From JBBPYR01 sp038199755 (GTDB lineage Bacteria > Chloroflexota > Ktedonobacteria > Ktedonobacterales > Ktedonobacteraceae), in NCBI GenBank assembly GCA_038199755.1, contig JBBPYR010000157.1:1-24754 (forward strand): a stretch of 24,754 nt of DNA, given 5' to 3'. Each line of letters starts with the position of its first letter. Position 1 is the first letter of the stretch. The notes under the pieces are model-generated. The model ran no database searches and was not told where the DNA came from. It was given only the letters and a program-made list of their open reading frames with translations. Of this stretch, positions 14,950-22,712 are shown one piece after another. The position numbers were made by a program, and so were the translations under genes.

Positions 14950-17900
14950 CTCTGACATCCTTTCGTTTCAGGAAGAGGCCGATGACAACCATCAGCAGGA
15001 GGATGATTGCAGCTAATGAGCCCCAACTGATCAGTAGGCGATGGAGTGCATCGGACTGGCTATAAATGGAAAAAAGCGTGCTGTGATAGGTGTAGTCAGT
15101 GCCAAATAATCTATCGCCACCGACCTTATCGGCGTGTAAGCCAATCGATGACCCGAGGGCAGCCATGGCCCAGCGTGAGGGAAAAACAACGGCCAGTATC
15201 TGCGTGACCCAGTCCTTGAGTGGAATGATGGCACCAGAAAAGATGACCTGTGGTAACAGGATAATGGGTACGAAGCTAATGGCGCGATCATTGTTTGGCG
15301 CAATGGCTGAGATGGTGAGGCCGATCATGAGACCTGCAAGCGAGGTCAGCGTGAGCGTGATGTATGTCTCTAGCACAGGTGCCAAGAAGATGCCCTGATG
15401 CAAAGGCTCACCTATCTCGACGATCACGGTGAGGATGGCACTCTGGAAGAGGCACAGAATGCCGAGCACGACCACCTTCGAAAACATGTAAGGGAGGATG
15501 CCGAGATTGACAGTGCGCTCACGCTTGTAGATGGCCGCCTCCTTGACGATCTCGCGGGCGCCATTGATACAACCGAACAGCACCGTGGCAAAGGCCATGA
15601 TAAAGAGCACCTTTTGCGCGTCTACCCCGGGCCCAGGCAGAATGAAGTCTTGTAACGCTTGATCTGGCCCGCCTTTGCTCGATACATAGGATTGAACTTG
15701 GCCAACTGTTTGGGTTGGTGCTGCTGGACTAGAAAAAGGATTTTTCAGGAAGTTGAGCACTTGCTGGCAGTCAATCTGCTCGCTTGGCTTCCCCTGTGGG
15801 ACGCCTAAAGGCTGCGCATTCACCAGAATTTGTGGGCGGCACTGCACAAGTTTGTTGGCGTCAAAGACACCCGCACCCACCTCGAAGCGCACCATCAGGA
15901 CGAGCATTACGGCGATAATGGGAGCCTGTAGCAGCAGAATGAGCAGGTTGCCTACGTCATTTTTCAGTAGTTCCAGATAGCGCGTCGAGAGCAAGATGAA
16001 CTGTGACCAGGCATTGCCGCGCTTCACACGTTGTGCTGTTTTAGCGGTGTCTGTGTCCGCCACACTTTGTCTTTTCTCATTGAGAGCTTGCCCTTCCTTG
16101 AGGGCTGAGGCCACGTACTGTTGATAATCAGGCGAAGCCAGGAAGCGTTGTTCCGCCTGCTTTGGAATGTCTGGGTGTTCCTTGGTGGCTTCGAGTGTGC
16201 TGTAGATTTCGGCAAAGTCGGTCTTGGCAAAGAAGACCTTCGCCTCATTGGGTGGGCCAAAGTAGGCGAGGCGACCCCCTTGTGCCAGGAAGCACACATA
16301 GTCGCAGGCGTTGATGTTATTGGTGGCATGTGTGACCAGGATGATCGTGCGTCCTCTGTCCGCGAGTCGGCGTAGCAGGGCCATCATTTTACGGTCCAAG
16401 CCGGGGTCCAGGCCAGAGGTTGGTTCATCCAGAAAGAACACGCCGGGATTTGCCAGCAGTTCGAGCGCGATAGAGACACGCTTACGCTGGCCGCCAGAGA
16501 GCTTGCTGACGAGGAGGCCACGCCTATCTGTCATCTCTACATCTTCGAGTACCTCGTCGATGCGCCACTGAATTTGCTCACGCGAAAAGTCGCTAGGGAG
16601 ACGCAAACGGGCAGCGTAGTAGAGTGCGCGCTCTACGGTCAGTTCGCGGTGGACGATATCATCCTGTGGTACGTAGCCAAGCTGTGTGCTGAAGGCGGCA
16701 AGGTTGTGGTAGTAGTCCACGCCGTTGTAAAAGACGGTGCCTCCTTGCGCTATGCGTAAGCCGTTCAGGGCATCCATGAGCGTCGATTTGCCAGCACCGG
16801 AACCGCCGACAATCGCGACAAACTTGCGTGGTGGAATGGCTAATGAAATATCGTCGAGCAAGGTGACATTGTTGTTGCCAGTCTTTTTAAGGTGAAGCGC
16901 ATCAATGCGGATGTTCGTGCTTTCATCATATTGCTTGAGTTCCGTTCCGTTGTAGGTAAGGCGATAGGGGCCGATGCGAATTTCGTCGCCTGTGCGGAGG
17001 AGTTGATTGGTAGCACGTTGCCCGTTGATATAGACATGGTTGGTGCTATTGGTGTCAATGATACGATAGCCACCTTCTACCTTTTCCATGAGGGCATGGT
17101 GGGCAGACACCTGTGGATGATTAAGCACAACATTGTTTTCCGGTGTCCGCCCGATGGTGAGTTGAACTTGTGTGAGGGAAATGGGCTGTGTTTCTGGCAG
17201 TGTTTCGGTCGAGTTGCCTGTGCCATCATTATAGGTGAGCGTAATTACGCTGCCGTGTTCATCGCCGATGCGAAACACGTCACCATTCACAAGTTGCTTG
17301 CGAAACTGTTGATTGCCGGGGAGCCGTTGCCCTTGATACCACAGTCCATTGAGTGTTTTCTCGCGTGATGGATGCGGATGCACGAGATAAAGGGTGTTGC
17401 CGTCTTTGACGATTTGGGCATGCCGGGCGGAGATAATTGGCTCGGCGATAACAATATCATTGTCGGGGTCACGCCCAATATTGAGCACCTGCTTATTGAG
17501 CAGATGCACCTGCATCTCACTATGGATGTTACTGCTGACGGTCAGCGAAGGTACGTTGGTCTCTGGCATGCGACTAAACATGGTGCCAGAAGGGGAAGCG
17601 TTAGCGGGAATATACACTTTCAACGGTGCATTTTGTCCCGTGATCTGTACAGGCTTTGCTGGTGGAGGAGAAGAGACTACTTCTCTCGCTGGTGCGGGGA
17701 TAGCTAGATCAGGTGCAGGGGTAGGGATAACTAGATCGGAAAATGCATCTGCCGTTTGCCCCGCTGGTGTTGCTGCTGCTATCGCTTCTTGTCCTGCTTG
17801 CATCCCATTCACAAGAAAGACAAAGCTGACATTTTCGCCAATCTGCACAATGCTGTTATGCTCAAGCACACTTTGTGAGACCCGTTGTTGATTGACGGCG

Positions 17901-18121
17901 ATATAGCTGGTTTGTGAAAGGTTTTCAATGTGCCATGCGTTTTGCTGCCATTGAATACGGGCGTGATGGCGCGAGACACGTTGATCGAAGATCACAACAT
18001 CATTCTGGTTATCTCGGCCAATGGAGATAACGGGTTTCTTAAGAGGAATGGTTTTTTTCGTTAATGGTCCGCTAAGGAAGTTGATGGAAACGGGATTGAG
18101 AGGTTTTTGTGCTGTCTCCAT
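14945..18121 (-). CDS. Triple-FHA ABC transporter (ABCG/Rv1747-like half-transporter)
   Basis: This 1058-residue fusion combines signalling and export modules. There are three FHA domains, with phosphothreonine-binding cores SIGRDNQNDVV...SRHHARI (33-56), NIGRDPDNDIV...SARHAQI (214-237) and TIGRTPENNVV...SAHHALM (322-345). An ABC ATPase follows with Walker A GGSGAGKS (439-446), signature LSGGQ (541-545), Walker B VFFLDE (561-566) and H-loop His598. The permease has six helices (~724-745, 836-853, 876-903, 917-940, 947-966, 1033-1050), the ABC-G-like RExVKEAAIYKRER connector, and a ~90-residue extracytoplasmic loop with Cys761/Cys785. Mycobacterial Rv1747 has two FHA domains and is controlled by a Ser/Thr kinase; this one has three. 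A Pro/Ala-rich linker (~107-165) separates FHA1. ATG 18121 has AAGGAG eight bases upstream. It follows a KAS III-like gene on the same strand. The exported substrate is unknown. Confidence 0.93.
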   Translation of the reverse strand: METAQKPLNPVSINFLSGPLTKKTIPLKKPVISIGRDNQNDVVIFDQRVSRHHARIQWQQNAWHIENLSQTSYIAVNQQRVSQSVLEHNSIVQIGENVSFVFLVNGMQAGQEAIAAATPAGQTADAFSDLVIPTPAPDLAIPAPAREVVSSPPPAKPVQITGQNAPLKVYIPANASPSGTMFSRMPETNVPSLTVSSNIHSEMQVHLLNKQVLNIGRDPDNDIVIAEPIISARHAQIVKDGNTLYLVHPHPSREKTLNGLWYQGQRLPGNQQFRKQLVNGDVFRIGDEHGSVITLTYNDGTGNSTETLPETQPISLTQVQLTIGRTPENNVVLNHPQVSAHHALMEKVEGGYRIIDTNSTNHVYINGQRATNQLLRTGDEIRIGPYRLTYNGTELKQYDESTNIRIDALHLKKTGNNNVTLLDDISLAIPPRKFVAIVGGSGAGKSTLMDALNGLRIAQGGTVFYNGVDYYHNLAAFSTQLGYVPQDDIVHRELTVERALYYAARLRLPSDFSREQIQWRIDEVLEDVEMTDRRGLLVSKLSGGQRKRVSIALELLANPGVFFLDEPTSGLDPGLDRKMMALLRRLADRGRTIILVTHATNNINACDYVCFLAQGGRLAYFGPPNEAKVFFAKTDFAEIYSTLEATKEHPDIPKQAEQRFLASPDYQQYVASALKEGQALNEKRQSVADTDTAKTAQRVKRGNAWSQFILLSTRYLELLKNDVGNLLILLLQAPIIAVMLVLMVRFEVGAGVFDANKLVQCRPQILVNAQPLGVPQGKPSEQIDCQQVLNFLKNPFSSPAAPTQTVGQVQSYVSSKGGPDQALQDFILPGPGVDAQKVLFIMAFATVLFGCINGAREIVKEAAIYKRERTVNLGILPYMFSKVVVLGILCLFQSAILTVIVEIGEPLHQGIFLAPVLETYITLTLTSLAGLMIGLTISAIAPNNDRAISFVPIILLPQVIFSGAIIPLKDWVTQILAVVFPSRWAMAALGSSIGLHADKVGGDRLFGTDYTYHSTLFSIYSQSDALHRLLISWGSLAAIILLLMVVIGLFLKRKDVRA

Positions 18122-18166
18122 GGAGGCTACTCCTTACGTCATAGATGTGAAATGGGGAGAATAAGA

Positions 18167-18192
18167 CAATGAGCAATGAAATTTGCTCATTG
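18167..18192. terminator. Weak hairpin between the KAS III and FHA-ABC genes
   Basis: CAATGAGCAA (18167-18176) pairs with TTGCTCATTG (18183-18192) around a six-base loop. On the minus strand it is followed by TCTTATTCTCC, a poor U tract, so it may be a partial terminator or attenuator rather than a full stop. Confidence 0.45.
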
Positions 18193-18214
18193 CCCATTCG
18201 ATTGTTCGACTTAT

Positions 18215-19462
18215 TTATGTAGGGTTGAGTATAGCATCCAGGTTTTTCACGCTGTGAAAACGTAACAGCCAGCAGCCGTAATTCATACCCCCGCCAACGG
18301 CGGGTAAGGCCATCCAGTCACCTTCTTTGAGGCGACCCTGGCGCAAAGACTCGACAAGGGCCGTTGCGATGCTCGCATTGGAGAGATTGCCGTAGTAGCG
18401 GAAGTTATCAACGAGCTTTGCCATCGTGGAGGAAGGCCAGCCGTAATCATTGATGAGCAGTTCACCTAAACGGCGTGTAATGCGCGAGTTCGCCTGGTGG
18501 GGCACGATGTGCGCGAGTTCGTCGGGATGCAGATTGGCGTGACGGCAGAGGCTATCGACCGACTCGGCCATCGCACGTGGTGCTTCGCGGAAGACTTCTT
18601 TCCCGTTCATTTTAGTATAGCCAATGAAATACTGCGAGAGAAATTGATTAAGCTCTTTCCCTTTGCCATCTTTGTAAAGCTGGCGCATTTTGATATCGGT
18701 CTCTGCCATTTCGAGCACGTCTTTTCGTAATGGGGTCTGATACATCAAAGCGGATGCCTGATTAGCGTCGGAGCCATTAATGATATAGGTGTCTTCTTCC
18801 CCTAGCTCTAAGAGGTAGGCGGAGGCACCTTCGCCGAAGAGAGAGCTGGTTTTCCAGTCGAGCACATTCATAATGTTGGGGAGCAAGCCTTCAGCGGTCA
18901 CGAGCAAGACGAGTTTTGCGGACTCGGCCTTCAATACTTCGGCGCACACCTGATAGGCTTCTGTCTGACAGGCACACGCTCCCTTGAGCATGGTAGCGCG
19001 AATGGAGCCTATACCGAGCCGTTGCTGGACCCAACCGGCGATGGTGGGAAACTGGTCATTATCGGAGGATGAGGCACCAATGACGGTATCGACTTCGCTG
19101 GCAGAGCGGCCTGCGCTTGCCAGGGCGCGTTTCGCCGCGATAACTGCCATATCTGTAAGGGATTCGTCGGGGTTGGCGTGCGGGTCATCATACAGGCCGG
19201 GGGCATCATTGCCCACGATCTGCCGACAGAGGGCAAGCGAACTCGCCCGTACATAGCGCGTGCTGAGTCCCGTCACACGTTCCAGGTCTTCGGCACTACG
19301 CGGATCGCCGAGGCGCGTTGAGATGTGGGCAAAGAATTCGTTGGTAATATACCCTTTGGGTGCATAGTTGCCCAGGCCGATTAAGCGTACTTTTGCTTTG
19401 GTAAATATGCTCGGTACAATGTACGTGTAATCGGGCCATTGTCCTTCACGAAGGCGTGTCAT
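18215..19462 (-). CDS. 3-oxoacyl-ACP synthase III-like condensing enzyme
   Basis: The 415-residue thiolase-fold enzyme has the KAS III triad: Cys163 in LKGACACQTEAY, His322 in VPHQANSRI, and Asn359 in YGNLSNAS. Family members join an acyl-CoA starter to malonyl-ACP. It is ~90 residues longer than FabH, with an N-terminal extension (1-22) and a large insertion (~222-285, including the charged LYKDGKGKELNQFL). The cysteine context ACACQ also differs from the usual ACAGF. This points to a specialised synthase (for example resorcinol, aryl polyene or other polyketide-lipid type) rather than housekeeping FabH. ATG 19462 has GGAGG nine bases upstream. It lies 93 bases before the FHA-ABC exporter gene on the same strand, which suggests a make-and-export pair. 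The product is unknown. Confidence 0.85.
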   Translation of the reverse strand: MTRLREGQWPDYTYIVPSIFTKAKVRLIGLGNYAPKGYITNEFFAHISTRLGDPRSAEDLERVTGLSTRYVRASSLALCRQIVGNDAPGLYDDPHANPDESLTDMAVIAAKRALASAGRSASEVDTVIGASSSDNDQFPTIAGWVQQRLGIGSIRATMLKGACACQTEAYQVCAEVLKAESAKLVLLVTAEGLLPNIMNVLDWKTSSLFGEGASAYLLELGEEDTYIINGSDANQASALMYQTPLRKDVLEMAETDIKMRQLYKDGKGKELNQFLSQYFIGYTKMNGKEVFREAPRAMAESVDSLCRHANLHPDELAHIVPHQANSRITRRLGELLINDYGWPSSTMAKLVDNFRYYGNLSNASIATALVESLRQGRLKEGDWMALPAVGGGMNYGCWLLRFHSVKNLDAILNPT

Positions 19463-19509
19463 TAGTGAAAACCTCCAGTTAAGAGGAAAATAAGCGATTA
19501 ATTGCTCTT

Positions 19510-19518
19510 AGTATACCA
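19510..19518 (-). promoter_or_regulatory. Extended -10 promoter for the KAS III gene
   Basis: The minus strand reads TGGTATACT (TATACT at 19510-19515 with TGn extension), ~50 bases before the ATG. There is no good -35. Confidence 0.45.
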
Positions 19519-19544
19519 TATATGAGACGCGAAACAGAGCAATG

Positions 19545-19583
19545 AAAGAGCCGCGTGTCCACCAGACGGACGTGCGGCTCTTT
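19545..19583. terminator. Terminator after the double zinc-ribbon gene
   Basis: The 16-bp stem 19545-19560/19568-19583 (AAAGAGCCGC...GCGGCTCTTT) has two G-T wobbles, a seven-base loop, and T runs at the end in either direction. Confidence 0.78.
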
Positions 19584-19621
19584 GCTGGTTTTCTTGGCTT
19601 AAAGCGAGGCTCGGAATGGAA

Positions 19622-20116
19622 TTACCAACTGTTATCGCGGCGGTCACGATTGGCGTCACGCCGATCTCTGCGGTCGCGGCTATCGCGGCCACCACCATTA
19701 TCATAGTTGTTGTTATTGTTGTCGTAGCTAGTCGTATTATAGCTATTGTTATTATAACTACTACCACTGTAGTTACTATAACTGCGTGCATCATCACGAC
19801 GCGGACGTGAGGCACGTTGGGCTTGGAAGCAGTCACTGCAATAAACGGGACGATCTTCACGAGGAATAAAAGGAACTGAGGTAGGACGACCACAGGTGGC
19901 ACAGGTGGTTTCAAAGCTCTCGCCGCGTGGTGCGCGTGGGGAGGGACTTGTAGACTGGTTGCCACGGCGTGCGGCGCGGCAGCTTGGGCAACGACTGGGA
20001 ATGTTCGTCAAACCTTTACTGGCGTAAAACTCTTGCTCGCCAGCACTGAACGTGAATTCTTGACCACAATCACGACAGGTAAGGATGCGATCCCGGTAGC
20101 CCTCGTTGGACATCAT
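19622..20116 (-). CDS. Double zinc-ribbon protein with a disordered Arg/Asp/Asn tail
   Basis: The product is ~164 residues. Zinc ribbon 1 is CRDCGQEFTFSAGEQEFYASKG...RCPSC (Cys14, 17, 43, 46), the probable zinc-binding domain found in many small bacterial proteins. Ribbon 2 is CATCGRPTSVPFIPREDRPVYCSDC (Cys72, 75, 93, 96), a CxxC-x17-CxxC form. The tail (~105-164) is Asn/Tyr/Ser-rich, then R-D-R-R-D repeats, like RNA-binding low-complexity tails. I chose ATG 20116 because a GGGG-containing purine stretch lies nine bases upstream; ATG 20113 or GTG 20158 are possible. An extended -10 at 20340 predicts a ~215-base leader. A nucleic-acid-related role is inference. Confidence 0.8.
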   Translation of the reverse strand: MMSNEGYRDRILTCRDCGQEFTFSAGEQEFYASKGLTNIPSRCPSCRAARRGNQSTSPSPRAPRGESFETTCATCGRPTSVPFIPREDRPVYCSDCFQAQRASRPRRDDARSYSNYSGSSYNNNSYNTTSYDNNNNNYDNGGGRDSRDRRDRRDANRDRRDNSW

Positions 20117-20333
20117 GGGTAATATTTCCCCTTCTTCACTGTTCGTTCCGCCTGACACTTGCTCAATTGTGCGCTGGGGACAGTGCGATCAGGACATACA
20201 CCTTGTTACAGCCTCTAACAGAGGAATACAACTCCTGGCAGTTCTCGGGTAGTGATGTCCTTGCTGCCGGACGACGGAACAAAACCGGGGTTCGGATATT
20301 ACTTACCATACGGGAGAACGCTTCCCTAACCAC
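20117..20333 (-). ncRNA. Possible structured 5' leader of the zinc-ribbon gene
   Basis: If transcription begins near 20333, ~215 bases precede the start codon. On the minus strand several pairings are visible: AGGACAT with ATGTCCT enclosing smaller hairpins CCTC/GAGG and AGGA/TCCT, GTTCTC with GAGAAC, and GGCAG with CTGCC. No known riboswitch, T-box or tRNA is recognised. It could be a regulatory leader or a small RNA; no computed fold supports it. Confidence 0.3.
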
Positions 20334-20339
20334 GCTTTC

Positions 20340-20348
20340 ATTGTACCA
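20340..20348 (-). promoter_or_regulatory. Extended -10 promoter for the zinc-ribbon gene
   Basis: The minus strand reads TGGTACAAT (TACAAT at 20340-20345 plus TGn), facing away from the MBL gene. No clear -35 is seen. Confidence 0.45.
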
Positions 20349-20375
20349 TATGTATGGCTAAATTACATCATCTTC

Positions 20376-20406
20376 TTGACCCAAAATGATACTATCTAGT
20401 AGTATC
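20376..20406 (+). promoter_or_regulatory. Candidate MBL-gene promoter overlapped by a dyad operator
   Basis: TTGACC (20376-20381) and TAGTAT (20400-20405) are 18 bases apart. The -10 lies inside an inverted repeat GATACTA-N5-TAGTATC (20388-20406), the geometry expected for repressor control. The promoter hexamers are imperfect. Confidence 0.45.
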
Positions 20407-20443
20407 TAAAGAGAGAACTATTTTCAGTGACGGAGGGGAAATT

Positions 20444-21193
20444 GTGGAAACCGCTTCTGCTCACTCTGCACACATGCCGAGCGTAGCTGCTTCTGCTCGC
20501 CAGGTCCATACGATTACTGACCGTTTCTCAATGGCCAATACGTATGTGCTGAACGATACGCAACTGATCGTGGTTGATCCAGGCTCGGCCTTGAATGTGC
20601 GCTTACTTATGCACTATATGCAAACGATATTGCGGCGCACCCTCGACGAGATTGATTTAATCGTGGTGACACACTTGCATCCTGATCATACTGCGGGTAT
20701 CGAGGCCCTCCGTCATCTTTGCCGTGCGCCTGTTGCGGCTTCAGCGGTGGTGCGGGCTCTGCTCGAAGCGGAGGCGCAGGAGGGGAAGATGTTGCCGAGC
20801 ATCACCCATATGGCGGCACGCGTTGCGCCTGGCATGTTACACCACCTGGACCTCTTTCCACCCGCATATGCACGGCAGGCGCGACAGGTGGATGTATGGC
20901 TGGAAAACGCGACCAGTCTACCCTTTCATCCTGATTGGCAGGTCATCGCTAGCCCCGGCCATACACCCGAAAGTCTCTGCCTCTACAATGCTTGCACACG
21001 TGAGCTGTTATGTGGGGATACCGTGATTACTGTGGCTGGTGGGGCTCCTCTCTTACGGAGCAGCACCGACCGTCGCCAACTCAAAGAAACACTACATATG
21101 TTGCGCAATCTTCCCGTGCAGTATCTGTATCCCGGTCACGGTCGTGCGATTCTGTCGCATCACCCATTAGAGAATGCCGAGGTCGAGTGGTAA
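20444..21193 (+). CDS. MBL-fold metallo-hydrolase
   Basis: This 249-residue metallo-beta-lactamase-fold enzyme has a full metal site. VVTHLHPDHTAG gives His77, His79, Asp81 and His82; SPGHTPES gives His173; CGDTV gives Asp192; PGHG gives His232. The N-terminus (~1-20) is Ala/Ser-rich without a clear signal peptide, so it is probably cytoplasmic. The arrangement is of the glyoxalase II/RNase Z-like hydrolase type (thioester or phosphoester). The substrate is unknown. The start is GTG 20444 with GGAGG ~8 bases upstream. A dyad-overlapped promoter lies just upstream. It ends 24 bases from the convergent FHA gene with no visible terminator. Confidence 0.88.
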   Translation: METASAHSAHMPSVAASARQVHTITDRFSMANTYVLNDTQLIVVDPGSALNVRLLMHYMQTILRRTLDEIDLIVVTHLHPDHTAGIEALRHLCRAPVAASAVVRALLEAEAQEGKMLPSITHMAARVAPGMLHHLDLFPPAYARQARQVDVWLENATSLPFHPDWQVIASPGHTPESLCLYNACTRELLCGDTVITVAGGAPLLRSSTDRRQLKETLHMLRNLPVQYLYPGHGRAILSHHPLENAEVEW

Positions 21194-21217
21194 GGTGCTA
21201 GTGGGAAGAGATATCTG

Positions 21218-22582
21218 CTACGACTTCTGCCTACTCGGTAGTCTCAGAGGGAGCGGGGTGCTCGAAAAAGCTAAAGGTGAAGCTAAAAAGGAACGTGGCG
21301 TAATAATATCTGTGAGCGAGGCGGTCTGCGCGGCTTGCACAGAGGTATATTCCAGGTGAATATTGCCAATTAAAATAATATCCCCCTCCATCAATGGGCG
21401 TGGTTCGGTTAGCAGGACTTCATTCACTTTCGTCCCGTTACGACTGCCGAGGTCTTGCACGAAATTGCCGGTAGGTTGGCGCAAAAATTGGGTATGCCAG
21501 CGCGAAATAGAGACATCCTCGACAGTGATGTCACATTCGACGCCACGCCCGACAGAGATCACAGCTTGATCCAAGGGAAAGATTTTGCCCGCGAGTGGCC
21601 CATCATGGAATTTTAATGCGCCTGATGCTGCCTCTGGCGTGAAGGGTCGTGTTGATATTTTTTCGATCTGCGCCGTCTCTTGCCAGTGAGGAGTGACGAT
21701 GTGTTGGGGGATGAACAATGGTGCCAGGGGTGTGATCGGGTTAGGCACCTTTCTATCACTTAACGGGCGCGTAGGAGCCACAGGCGTATTGTTCCCAATG
21801 GCATTGGCACGGCCAGTCAATGATTCGAGCGAGGAATGCCACTGGTGATGCGCGAGGGGATCGCTGAGATCAAGGGAAAACTCGGTATGTTGTGCGAGAT
21901 GGAAAACGAATTGCTGAGAACCCATTTCAAGTATATCGCCTTGTTGGATGGGGATGAAACCACGAATACGTACTCCATTGACGACAATACCATTTAAACT
22001 ATTGCAATCGGTGAGGTAGATTTGGTTTTCAAACCATGATAACTCAGCATGGTTGCGAGAAACCAAATCGTCGTCAACCCAGATATCGTTCACCTCTTCA
22101 TCGCGGCCAAGCGTGATGATGGCGCGTTTGAGGTCTAGGCGTTGCCCTTGCCAACGGCCATTCCGAAATTCTAACCAGCCCCAAGGGGTTTCATCGTTAT
22201 AGATAAATGGCGGGATTACGCCAGCTTGATAGCGTGGAGGTGAGAAGGCAGATTTTTTATCTACGCGTGTCGTGTGTGCATGTCTCTGGCTAGGCAATCG
22301 CATTGATGTCGTTGAAAGGCGTGGTTCCGTAAAAAGGTAGAAGGCGGCGGTAACACCGATGGGCAATACCCACCCGCATAGTACAACATACACGAGCGCA
22401 ACCTGCACCTCTGCTAGAGAGAGTGCTGCCTGCTCAGCACTGAAGCGTACATGATACCAAACGAGGGCGGGCAGGAGCAGCATGGCCAACATGACACAGG
22501 AAATGACCGCCCCAGAAAGCTGGCGGGTGGTTCCGTAACGGCGCAGAGAGGTTTGCAGCATGTTCGCAGCAATGGCACACAT
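21218..22582 (-). CDS. Membrane-anchored double-FHA protein
   Basis: This 454-residue protein has two N-terminal transmembrane helices (~22-45 and 59-84), a basic linker, FHA domain A (~147-228: LGRDEEVNDIWV...SRNHAEL...NSLNGIVVNG), a Pro-rich linker (~260-320), and FHA domain B (~322-412: VGRGVECDITV...SRWHTQF...GSRNGTKVN). Both keep the G-R, S-x2-H and N-G residues used to bind phosphothreonine. The Ser/Pro tail (~425-454) is disordered. It likely gathers phosphorylated partners at the membrane, downstream of Ser/Thr kinases not in this window. ATG 22582 is the only sensible start, with GGAGG ~13 bases upstream, rather far. It lies 130 bases after the transglutaminase-like gene on the same strand. 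Confidence 0.88.
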   Translation of the reverse strand: MCAIAANMLQTSLRRYGTTRQLSGAVISCVMLAMLLLPALVWYHVRFSAEQAALSLAEVQVALVYVVLCGWVLPIGVTAAFYLFTEPRLSTTSMRLPSQRHAHTTRVDKKSAFSPPRYQAGVIPPFIYNDETPWGWLEFRNGRWQGQRLDLKRAIITLGRDEEVNDIWVDDDLVSRNHAELSWFENQIYLTDCNSLNGIVVNGVRIRGFIPIQQGDILEMGSQQFVFHLAQHTEFSLDLSDPLAHHQWHSSLESLTGRANAIGNNTPVAPTRPLSDRKVPNPITPLAPLFIPQHIVTPHWQETAQIEKISTRPFTPEAASGALKFHDGPLAGKIFPLDQAVISVGRGVECDITVEDVSISRWHTQFLRQPTGNFVQDLGSRNGTKVNEVLLTEPRPLMEGDIILIGNIHLEYTSVQAAQTASLTDIITPRSFLASPLAFSSTPLPLRLPSRQKS

Positions 22583-22712
22583 GCAACATGCTAACCCTCC
22601 GTAACATCCGCTGGCAAACCATATCGGAAAATCTATTGCGCTAATAATCCTGCTCTCCTCATATTATCATGCCTGTGAAAATAAACCGTTCATGGAAATC
22701 CGTTGCCCTTAC

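Noticed and set aside
19498..19965. 155-residue minus-strand ORF in another frame
   Set aside because: It overlaps the double zinc-ribbon gene, lacks its cysteine pattern, and runs through the terminator at 19545-19583.
20167..20340. tRNA, T-box or known riboswitch in the divergent gap
   Set aside because: A GGGGTTCGG stretch resembles a T-arm, but no acceptor or anticodon arms pair, and no T-box or riboswitch core is recognisable.
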